A DNA stretch of 42,401 nt from Anaeromyces robustus. Lineage: Eukaryota > Neocallimastigomycota > Neocallimastigomycetes > Neocallimastigales > Neocallimastigaceae. A model generated the notes under the pieces. That model was not told the DNA's origin. It made no database searches and saw only the letters and a program-made list of their open reading frames with translations. Positions 31,564 to 41,101 of the stretch are shown piece after piece (the stretch's first letter is position 1; the number at the start of each line of letters is the position of its first letter). The translations under genes and the position numbers were made by a program. The stretch is from NCBI GenBank assembly GCA_002104895.1, contig MCFG01000494.1:1-42401 (forward strand), in the 5' to 3' direction.

Positions 31564-32282
31564 ATTGGTCTTGGTATTATTGTAATATCAATGATTATTT
31601 GTATAAGAATTATTGTTTTTTAATTCAACATTTAGATTTAACAATTTTTATTTTGAAATAAATATCAAATATTTATATTTTATTAAAATATAAAAATCTT
31701 TTCAACAAGTAAGAAAAAAAAAAAAAAAAAAAAAGATCTGTTTTCTATATATCATTTGGAATTCAATTTTATCATAAAGGAAATTAATAAAAATTCGAAA
31801 ATATAATAAAAATAATTTTAAGAATGAATTTTGTCAAATATATATATATATTTTAACCACTTAAATATTATTTATTAAAGGCTTATTCAATACAAAAATT
31901 ATTATTAAAATAGAAAAAACAGGTATATTAAATTTTTTTATTAAGAATTTAATTCGAAATTCAAAATATTATTTTATTATTATTATTTAAAAAAAAAGTT
32001 TTGTTAATATTTATTTTATTTTATTTTATTCTAGTTTAGTCTTAATAGAAATAAGAAATATTAAAATAAATTGAATTATTTTATATTTTGATATACTTAT
32101 TTATTATTACGCAATATTTTACATTATTATTATTATTTTATTCAATGCAATAAATATAAATATAATAGATACATTTTTACGCCAACTGATACATTAAAAA
32201 TTATGAATTTAAATTTAAAAAAAAAAAAAAATTAATACATTAATTTTTGATTTATATATACTATTAGTTTATTTTATTATTT

Positions 32283-32398
32283 TTTGTATCACTTCTTAAT
32301 CATTTTTTTTTTTCTTTTTGTATCACTTCTTAATCATTATTTTTCTTTTTGTATTACTTCTTAATCATTTTTTTTTCTTTTTGTAGCACTTCTTAATC
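32283..32398. repeat. Gene-end tandem repeat, about 4 copies
   Basis: Four copies of the TGTATCACTTCTTAATCAT-type unit lie at and beyond the stop codon of the unit 3 gene. Confidence 0.85.
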
Positions 32399-34190
32399 TT
32401 TTATATATACCATCAGATTTTTGATCAGTTTTTCTTTTACTTTTAGAATTAGGTTGATCAATTTTTTTTTCATTTTCAGATTCAGGATATTCATTAACTG
32501 ATATTTTTTCTAATTTATTATCAAGTTCTTCTATTATACATGAATATGATATATTTTTTGTATTTAAATTTATTCCTAATAATAAAATATTTCCCTTATA
32601 TCCATCATTTTTTAAGTCATGATAATATTCTTTTAGATGTATTTGTTTAAGGGCTTTTTTTGCTGAACCATTCACTTTCAATTCTATTATAATAACTGCT
32701 TCATTTTTGTCTTTTGGATAAAATATAAAATCTGCAATTCCTTTTCCTTTACCTACTTCTTCATCAACTATATAATTAATCCTAGCATTAAAATAAGCAA
32801 ACTCAAAAACACGTTTTAAATTACCATGATCCATTTTATCTCTTGGTTTGATTTTTTCCATATGAGAGTTTTTTAAAATTTTACATATTTCTTTTGGATT
32901 TTTTTTTAATGTCATTTTTAACATCTCTTCGGAATTATTTATCATATTATAATAATACTCCAGATCATCATTATCTTTTAAAACATCTATAAATTTTTCT
33001 TCTAATTCTTTATTTGGAATAGAAATTTTTCCGTCATAATAAGTTAAGAATCCAAACGTAACCATTTTTGAATATAATTCGGCTTTCAATTTTTTTTCTT
33101 TTTTTTTTTCATTTGTTTCTTTATTATTTGTTGAGCTATTTAAATTATTTTCTGTTCCAAAACCTTTTAATTTTAATTTTATTTTATTTCCTTTAATTAA
33201 TTCTAAAATATCATCTTTTACACCTAAAATATTAAAATTAATTATATTGACTAATTCATCAAAACGTCCTGTACCAATCCAATAATTCTTAATCTTATCA
33301 TTGGCTAAAGCATGATATACTGACCATGGATTAAAGATTTTTTCACCGTTATACGCTTTATATCCATTATACCAATTTTCTAAATCTTTATATTCAATTT
33401 TATTACTTTTATTAATTTTTTTATTTTTTTCACAAAGATCGCGAACTTCTTGTTCCGTAAAACCAAAATATTGATAATATTTATCATCATCTAGCATAGA
33501 ATATTCAGTAAAACAATTTAGGGTTGATTGAGAAAACTCTTTTGCTATTGGTGTTATTCCAGTCATATAAGCAAAGGCTAAATAACCTTTATCTTTTATT
33601 AAGTCTTTCAAAAATCGAATATATTCAACTTTTTCTTCAGGAGAAAAGTCATTATTAGAAATTAAATAATCCCATTCATCAATAATAATAATAAATTTTT
33701 CTCCTGTTTCCTCATACATATTTTGTATATTATCAAGTATATCATTTAATACATCAGTTTCTGGATAAATTTTTTTAATATCGTTTATAAATAAGTTATT
33801 AATTTTTTGTTTAACTTGGTTACAGGTTTTGCATGAAGAAATATTATATGAAAAATCAAAATATAAGGTATGATATTTTCCTTGAAATTCTCTATACTGT
33901 TTTATTTCTTTTTTTTTTTCAGTTTCATCTGAACTTTTTCCTTTGGAAACTTTAAGTTTATCAAATATTTCTTGAGAATCAAATCCTTTACTATAATATG
34001 TAGTTAACATGGCAGCTATTGATGTTTTCCCAAATCTTCTTGGTTTTGTAATACATACATTTTTACTGCCATCTTTATCGATTAATTTATTAAAATCATT
34101 TATAATATTTGATTTATCAACAAAGAATTCTTGGTTAAGTAAATTTTTAAATTTTTCATACATGTTTCCATTATCAATTATTAATCCCAT
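32361..34190 (-). CDS. AAA-ATPase-like protein with PD-(D/E)XK nuclease domain
   Basis: This 609-residue protein has the full two-domain architecture: an AAA-ATPase-like domain with P-loop TKPRRFGKT (48-56), Walker B IIIIDEWDYLI, the MTGITPIAKEF segment, FGFTEQEV and YNGYKAYNGEKIFNPWS. A C-terminal PDDEXK_9-type nuclease follows (about 458-550) with GKGIADFIFYP, IIIELKVN and ALKQI supplying the D, E-x-K and Q positions. Residues about 115-165 differ from the other three copies and include CKTC. The C-terminus is strongly basic (KRLRSATKRKK) and may act as a nuclear signal. Proteins of this type are common in bacteria and expanded in gut fungi. Their role here is unknown. Confidence 0.88.
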   Translation of the reverse strand: MGLIIDNGNMYEKFKNLLNQEFFVDKSNIINDFNKLIDKDGSKNVCITKPRRFGKTSIAAMLTTYYSKGFDSQEIFDKLKVSKGKSSDETEKKKEIKQYREFQGKYHTLYFDFSYNISSCKTCNQVKQKINNLFINDIKKIYPETDVLNDILDNIQNMYEETGEKFIIIIDEWDYLISNNDFSPEEKVEYIRFLKDLIKDKGYLAFAYMTGITPIAKEFSQSTLNCFTEYSMLDDDKYYQYFGFTEQEVRDLCEKNKKINKSNKIEYKDLENWYNGYKAYNGEKIFNPWSVYHALANDKIKNYWIGTGRFDELVNIINFNILGVKDDILELIKGNKIKLKLKGFGTENNLNSSTNNKETNEKKKEKKLKAELYSKMVTFGFLTYYDGKISIPNKELEEKFIDVLKDNDDLEYYYNMINNSEEMLKMTLKKNPKEICKILKNSHMEKIKPRDKMDHGNLKRVFEFAYFNARINYIVDEEVGKGKGIADFIFYPKDKNEAVIIIELKVNGSAKKALKQIHLKEYYHDLKNDGYKGNILLLGINLNTKNISYSCIIEELDNKLEKISVNEYPESENEKKIDQPNSKSKRKTDQKSDGIYKRLRSATKRKKND

Positions 34191-35951
34191 TTTTTGTATT
34201 TTACTAACTTTTTTTTTTCTTATTTATAATAAACAAAATTTTTTAAAAATACTGCTCTTGAATTATATTTTTAAAGAACAAATTTTAATTTATTAAAAAT
34301 AAAATAAATAATAATAATTTATTAATTTATTTTATTATATATATATAGTAAATATCTTCTATTTATGTAAAAAAAAAAATAATAAAAAAAATAATATAAT
34401 AATTACCTTATAATTTTTGTAAGAATAAAATATTATGAATTAAATATATGCTTTTATTTTATATTTATATATCTTTGAAATTTTTGATGTTAGATATGAA
34501 GTCAATTTATATAAAGAGTTACATTTCAGTTAAAATAAAATAATTTTTATCATACGTTATGAATTAATTTATATATTATTATTAAATATTAATATTTTTA
34601 TTATTATTTGTTATAATAATAATAATCTATAAAATTTTTTATAATTTTTTTTTACATTTTTTTTTTATTTTATTCTAACTTAAAATATATATATTAAAAA
34701 ATATATAATTAAAATTTAATTACAATATAATCTTAATATATTATTATAATAAATAATAAAATATTAATATTAATAATAATATATAATATAAATTAATTCA
34801 TATCATGTGATAAATTATTGGATAGGTGCGTTTGGTCGCTTTTAATAGTATAAATTCTATTTTATTAATTATTTAATTTTTTATTAATTCTATTTTATTA
34901 TTTTTTTTCCTTTATTAATTCTATTTTATTAATTCTATTTTATTATTTTGCTTTATTATTTAAATTTTTTATTAATTCTGTTTTATTAATTATTTTGCTT
35001 TATTAATTCTATTTAATTAATTCTATTTTATTAATTATTTTGCTTTATTAACCAGAAAAATACCTCCGAACTAAACCATTCCAAGACGTAGGATTATTAA
35101 ATTGAAAAATTTTTAAAAAAAAAAAAAATTATAAAAATTAAATAATTTTAAATAGTTATTTAATATCTAATATATAAGAATATAAACTAATATATTATAT
35201 AATATATATTAAGAATATAGTAATAATATAAGAATTATTTAAAATAATAAAATATTTAACTATATAATAATATATGAATTATTATATATAGTAATACATT
35301 TAGCTATATAATAATAAATTATTACTATATTTTGATTATACTTTAATATACTATATTATTAATAATTTATGAGAATATTAAAGTTATATACATATTAATA
35401 ATATATTGTATAATATATAAAAATAAAAGAACTATTTAATTTAATATAATAAAGAATTTATGTTTAATATTTAATAAAATTATCAATAATAAATTATTTT
35501 AATAATAATAATTAAAAAAATGTGATAATAAAAAAAAAAAAAAAAGGTCTAAATTATAATTGATAGGTTTCCTTGATTAACATTATTATATATTGGATCC
35601 ATTATTAAATTAAAGTACATCTTAAATGTATGAGAATTACCAAAGAGAGTTGACGTCGAAATAGTAAGACAAAGAATTTTTTTTATTCATATCTTTTTTC
35701 ATCTAATTTAACGACTTGTATGAATAAAATAAGTTTTATAAATATTGGTAAAACCAATCAAGAATTTTCATAGTGAGTTAAAGAAAAAAAAAATTCTTTT
35801 TTTTTTTTGAAATACACGCTAATAGATTTAATTTTTTTTTTAAAAAATAAATACTAATAATAATAAATGATAATAAATAATAATAAATAATAATAATAAA
35901 TAAATCATAATAATAAATAAATTGTAATAATAGCAGATAATAATATTAACC

Positions 35952-36006
<55 letters not shown>

Positions 36007-36385
36007 ATTGGTCTTTGTATTATTGTAATATCAATGATTATTTGTATAAGAATTATTGTTTTTTAATTCAACATTTTAGATTTAACAATTTTTATTTTAA
36101 AATAAAAATCAAATATTTATATTTTATTAAAATATAAAAATCTTTTCAACAAGTAAGAAAAAACAGGTGTATTAAATTTTTTTATTAAGAATTTAATTCG
36201 AAATTCAAAATATTATTTTATTATTATTATTTAAAAAAAAAGTTTTGTTAATATTTATTTTATTTTATTTTATTCTAGTTTAGTCTTAATAGAAATAATA
36301 AATATTAAAATAAATTGAATTATTTTATATTTTGATATACTTATTTATTATTACGCAATATTTTACATTATTATTATTATTATTA

Positions 36386-36421
<36 letters not shown>

Positions 36422-36567
36422 TTATTCAATGCAATAAATATAAATATAATAGATACATTTTTACGCCAACTGATACATTAAAAATTATGAATTTAAATTT
36501 AAAAAAAAAAAAAATATTAATACATTTATTTTTGATTTATATATACTATTAGTTTATTTTATTATTT

Positions 36568-36625
36568 TTTGTATCACTTCTTAATCATTTTTTTTCTTTT
36601 TGTAGCACTTCTTAATCTTTTATAT
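36568..36625. repeat. Gene-end tandem repeat, about 2 copies
   Basis: Only two copies of the TGTATCACTTCTTAATCAT-type unit occur here, the shortest version in the array. Confidence 0.8.
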
Positions 36626-38433
36626 ATACCATCAGATTCTTGATCAGTTTTTCTTTTATTTTTAGAATTAGGTTGATCAATTTTTTTTTCATTTTCAGAT
36701 TCAGGATATTCATTAACTGATATTTTTTCTAATTTATTATCACGTTCTTCTATTATACATGAATATGATTTATTTTTTGTATTTAAATTTATTCCTAATA
36801 ATAAAATATTTCCCTTATATCCATCATTTTTTAAGTCATGATAATATTCTTTTAGATGTATTTGTTTAAGGGCTTTTTTTGCTGAACCATTCACTTTCAA
36901 TTCTATTATAATAACTGCTTTATTTTTGTCTTTTGGATAAAATATAAAATCTGCAATTCCTTTTCCTTTACCTACTTCTTCATCAACTATATAATTAATC
37001 CTAGCATTAAAATAAGCAAACTCAAAAACACGTTTTAAATTACCATGATCCATTTTATCTCTTGGTTTGATTTTTTCCATATGAGAGTTTTTTAAAATTT
37101 TACATATTTCTTCTGGATTTTTTTTTAATGTCATTTTTAACATCTCTTCGGAATTATTTATCATATTATAATAATACTCCAGATCATCATTATCTTTTAA
37201 AACATCTATAAATTTTTCTTCTAATTCTTTATTTGGAATAGAAATTTTTCCGTCATAATAAGTTAAGAATCCAAACGTAACCATTTTTGAATATAATTCG
37301 GCTTTCAATTTTTTTTCTTTTTTTTTTTCATTTGTTTCTTTATTATTTGTTGAGCTATTTAAATTATTTTCTGTTCCAAAACCTTTTAATTTTAATTTTA
37401 TTTTATTTCCTTTAATTAATTCTAAAATATCATCTTTTACACCTAAAATATTAAAATTAATTATATTGACTAATTCATCAAAACGTCCTGTACCAATCCA
37501 ATAATTCTTAATCTTATCATTGGCTAAAGCATGATATACTGACCATGGATTAAAGATTTTTTCACCGTTATACGCTTTATATCCATTATACCAATTTTCT
37601 AAATCTTTATATTCAATTTTATTACTTTTATTAATTTTTTTATTTTTTTCACAAAGATCGCGAACTTCTTGTTCCGTAAAACCAAAATATTGATAATATT
37701 TATCATCATCTAGCATAGAATATTCAGTAAAACAATTTAGGGTTGATTGAGAAAACTCTTTTGCTATTGGTGTTATTCCAGTCATATAAGCAAAAGCTAA
37801 ATAACCTTTATCTTTTATTAAGCCTTTCAAAAATCGAATATATTCAACTTTTTCTTCAGGAGGAAAGACATTATTAGAAATTAAATAATCCCATTCATCA
37901 ATAATAATAATAAATATATCTTTTGATTCAATATGTAAATATTGTAAATTATAAATTAAATTATCAATTTTATCCTTTTCATTATTATTTAATATATTAG
38001 ATTTTGGATAAATTTTCTTGATATCTTCTTTCAAAATTTTATTAATTGAATCTAAAAAATCGTTTAAATTATTGCGTTTATAAAGTTCAGATGAAAAATC
38101 AAAATATAAGGTATGATATTTTCCTTGAAATTTGCTATATTGTTCTATTTCTTTTTTTTTTTCAGTTTCATCTGAACTTTTTCCTTTGGAAACTTTAAGT
38201 TTATCAAATATTTCATGAGAATCAATTCCAATACTATAATATGTAGTTAACATAGCAGCTATTGATGTTTTCCCAAATCTTCTTGGTTTTGTAATACATA
38301 CATTTTTACTGCCATCAATATCGATTAATTTATTAAAATCATTTATAATATTTGATTTATCAACAAAGAATTTTTGTTTAAGTAAACAGTTAAATTTTCT
38401 ATACATGTTTTCACTATCAATTATGAATCCCAT
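36574..38433 (-). CDS. AAA-ATPase-like protein with PD-(D/E)XK nuclease domain (mosaic copy)
   Basis: This 619-residue protein is intact. P-loop TKPRRFGKT is at 48-56, Walker B FIIIIDEWDYLI at 174-185 and the family motif YNGYKAYNGEKIFNPWS at 282-298. The nuclease core is at about 468-560 with D495 (GIADF), E511 and K513 (IELKV) and Q524 (ALKQI). Residues up to about 205 closely match the copy in unit 2, whereas everything after YLAFAYMTGI is almost identical to the copy in unit 3, so the gene looks like a product of gene conversion or unequal crossing over. The start MGFIID is shared by all copies, preceded by the same upstream bases. Confidence 0.88.
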   Translation of the reverse strand: MGFIIDSENMYRKFNCLLKQKFFVDKSNIINDFNKLIDIDGSKNVCITKPRRFGKTSIAAMLTTYYSIGIDSHEIFDKLKVSKGKSSDETEKKKEIEQYSKFQGKYHTLYFDFSSELYKRNNLNDFLDSINKILKEDIKKIYPKSNILNNNEKDKIDNLIYNLQYLHIESKDIFIIIIDEWDYLISNNVFPPEEKVEYIRFLKGLIKDKGYLAFAYMTGITPIAKEFSQSTLNCFTEYSMLDDDKYYQYFGFTEQEVRDLCEKNKKINKSNKIEYKDLENWYNGYKAYNGEKIFNPWSVYHALANDKIKNYWIGTGRFDELVNIINFNILGVKDDILELIKGNKIKLKLKGFGTENNLNSSTNNKETNEKKKEKKLKAELYSKMVTFGFLTYYDGKISIPNKELEEKFIDVLKDNDDLEYYYNMINNSEEMLKMTLKKNPEEICKILKNSHMEKIKPRDKMDHGNLKRVFEFAYFNARINYIVDEEVGKGKGIADFIFYPKDKNKAVIIIELKVNGSAKKALKQIHLKEYYHDLKNDGYKGNILLLGINLNTKNKSYSCIIEERDNKLEKISVNEYPESENEKKIDQPNSKNKRKTDQESDGIYKRLRSATKRKKMIKK

Positions 38434-40378
38434 TTTTTGTATTTTACTACCTTTTTTTTTTTATAATAAACAAAATTTTTTTAAAAATAGTTCTTTTGAA
38501 TTATATTTTTAATGAACAAATTTTAATTTATTAAAAATAAAATAAATAATAATAATTTATTAATTTATTTTATTATATATATATAATAAATAACTTATAA
38601 TTTTTGTAAAAATAAAATATTATGAATTAAATATATGCTTTTATTTTTTATTTATATATCTTTGAAATTTTTGATGTTAGATATGAAGTCAATTTATATA
38701 AAGAGTTACATTTTAGAATAAAATAAAAAAAAAAAGTAAAAAAAATTATAAAAAATTTTATAGATTATTATTATTATAACAAATAATAATAAAAATATTA
38801 ATATTTAATAATAATATATATAATATAAATTAATTCATAATGTATGATAAAAATTATTTTATTCTATCTTAAAATATATATATTAAAAAATATATAATTA
38901 AAATTTTATTACAATATAATCTTAATATATTATTATAATAAATAATAAAATATTAATATTAATAATAATATATAATATAAATTAATTCATATCATGTGAT
39001 AAATTATTGGATAGGTGCGTTTGGTTGCTTTTAATAGTATAAATTCTATTTTATTAATTATTTAAATTTTTTATTAATTCTATTTTATTAATTCTATTTT
39101 ATTAATTATTTTGCTTTATTAATTCTATTTTATTAATTCTATTTAATTAATTATTTTGCTTTATTATTTAATTTTTTATTAATTCTATTTTATTAATTAT
39201 TTTGTTTTATTAACCAGAAAAAAACCTCCGAACTAAACCATTCCAAGACGAAGGATTATTAAATTGAAAAATTTTAAAAAAAAAAAAAAATTATAAAAAT
39301 TAAATAATTTTAAATAGTTATTTAATATCTTATATATAAGAATATAAACTAATATATTATATAATATTTATTAAGAATATAGTAATAATATAATATTTAT
39401 TTATAATAATAATATATTTAACTATATAATAATATATCATATATAGTAATATATTTAGCTATATAATAATAATTAATTATTACTATATTTTGATTATACT
39501 TTAATATACTATAATATTAATAATTTATGAGAATATTAAAATATATATTAATAATATATTGTATAATATATAAAAATAAAAGTTCTATTTAATTTAATAT
39601 AATAAAGAATTGAGATTTAATATATAATAAAAATATCAATAATAAATTATTTTAATAATAATAATTAAAAAAAAGTGATAATAAAAAAAAAATATATTGG
39701 ATCCATTATTAAATTAGTGTTTAAAGTACATCTTAAATGTATGAGAATTACCAAAGAGAGTTGACGTCGAAATAGTAAGACAAAGAATTTTTTTTATTCA
39801 TATCTTTTTTCATCTAATTTAGCGACTTGTATGAATAAAATAAGTTTTATAAATATTGGTAAAACCAAACAAGAATTTTCATAGTGAGTTAAAGAAAAAA
39901 AAAATTCTTTTTTTTTTTTTGAAATACACGCTAATAGATTTAATTTTTTTTTAAAAAAATAAATACTAATAATAAATGATAATAAATAATAATAAATAAT
40001 AATAATAAATAAATCATAATAATAAATAAATAGTAATAATAGCAGATAATAATATGAACCTAAATAAATAAATAAATAAATAAATAAATTGGTCTTGGTA
40101 TTATTGTAATATAAATGATTATTTGTATAAGAATTATTGTTTTTTAATTCAACATTTTAGATTTAACAATTTTTATTTTAAAATAAATATCAAATATTTA
40201 TATTTTATTAAAATATAAAAATCTTTTCAACAAGTAAGAAAAAAAAGATCTGTTTTCTATATATCATTTGGAATTCAATTTTATCATAAAGGAAATTAAT
40301 AAAAATTCGAAAATATAATAAAAATAATTTTAAGAAGGAATTTTGTCAAATATATATATATATATATATATTTATATC

Positions 40379-40466
40379 CCTCTTCTGAGGTCCTGTACTT
40401 TCCAATTTATTGGAATGGTCGGAAGAGGAAGAATGCCTGTCGAGACATGGCGACGTCAATGGCATT
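40379..40466 (+). ncRNA. Structured 5' end of LINE 2 RNA
   Basis: CCTCTTCTGA (40379-40388) pairs with TCGGAAGAGG (40419-40428) with one U-G pair. A 6-bp hairpin TTCCAA/TTGGAA (40400-40415) sits inside. AATGCC (40432-40437) can pair with GGCATT (40461-40466) around GTCG/CGAC. The architecture matches the first LINE despite base differences, which supports a conserved RNA fold. No known ribozyme core could be matched. Confidence 0.6.
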
Positions 40467-41101
40467 GTTACAACTTATGATATTGTACTTGTATCTAAGT
40501 TGGGCATTATGCGCAATGATAATGCTTGGTGCAATGATTATTTATATTCACTATTCGGTTAAAGAAGTAGGTAACATTATGCGCAATGATAATGTTAGTA
40601 ATAAAAAGTACGACTTTTTATTACAATCCATTTTTTTTCTTTGAAATAATTACCTTACACTATTTATGTTATTTAGTTTATATTGCAGTTCTTTTTACAA
40701 TTAAGTTTTTTATGTTTCTATCAATTCTACACTATTATTCTTATATACAGCACAATCAATACAACACAATAAATACTATACAATACAATTTTTTACATAC
40801 CAACAATAAAAGTTTTTTTTATTCACTAATACATCATTCACAACGTTAAATTATATATACAACTACACAGTTGAATCTCTTACTTTTACTCTCAACAATA
40901 TTTCTCAGTCATTTACTATAATTCTTTTCATTGCTAAGTTTTTTTTTTTTTTTATATACTTTTTTTTTTTTAATTATATATTAAAATCATAAAAAAAAAA
41001 AAAAAAAAAAAAAAAATTTGCTATTTTCTATTATAATACATTTATATTTTTTTTATTTTATTATTTTTTTTTTTTATATAGATTCTTATCAGCCTTATCA
41101 A

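Larger units (their letters stand above)
27853..31903. repeat. Array unit 2 (AAA-ATPase pseudogene plus spacer)
   Basis: This 4.05-kb unit runs from the right target-site duplication to the uninterrupted integration-site homologue. Bases 27865-28262 are spacer with an ATT microsatellite at about 28075-28120. From 29801 to 31903 there is no gene, only the shared spacer islands (GTGCGTTTGG near 30440, CCTCCGAACTAAA near 30650, TTGACGTC near 31180) and an (AAAT)n tract at 31489-31564. It lacks about 45 bp (the GGTCTAAATTATAATTG island) that units 1 and 3 carry, and shares this loss with unit 4. Confidence 0.85.
31904..36155. repeat. Array unit 3 (AAA-ATPase/nuclease gene plus spacer)
   Basis: The unit begins with the uninterrupted integration-site sequence and contains the gene at 32361-34190. 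The spacer 34191-36155 has no gene. It carries the shared islands and an (AAAT)n tract at about 35954-36007. Two differences stand out. Bases 34541-34674 are inverted relative to the other units. The last ~180 bp of the spacer are missing, the unit joining unit 4 directly within an A-run near 36155. Confidence 0.85.
36156..40377. repeat. Array unit 4 (AAA-ATPase/nuclease gene plus spacer)
   Basis: This is the last unit, with the gene at 36574-38433 and an ATT microsatellite at about 36368-36420. The spacer 38434-40377 holds no gene. It has the shared islands, a short (AAAT)n tract near 40060-40088 and an AT dinucleotide run at about 40350-40371, where the second LINE is inserted. It shares the 45-bp spacer deletion of unit 2. 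Confidence 0.85.

Noticed and set aside
40379-40466. HDV-like or hammerhead ribozyme at the LINE 5' end
   Set aside because: The fragment ATGGCGA resembles part of an HDV core, but no P2 pairing strand or usual first G could be found, and hammerhead core sequences are absent. Kept only as a structured RNA.
40447-40849. Two overlapping small ORFs in the LINE 2 leader
   Set aside because: They overlap the structured 5' end and inverted repeats, have hydrophobic low-complexity translations, and have no counterpart in the leader of the first LINE.
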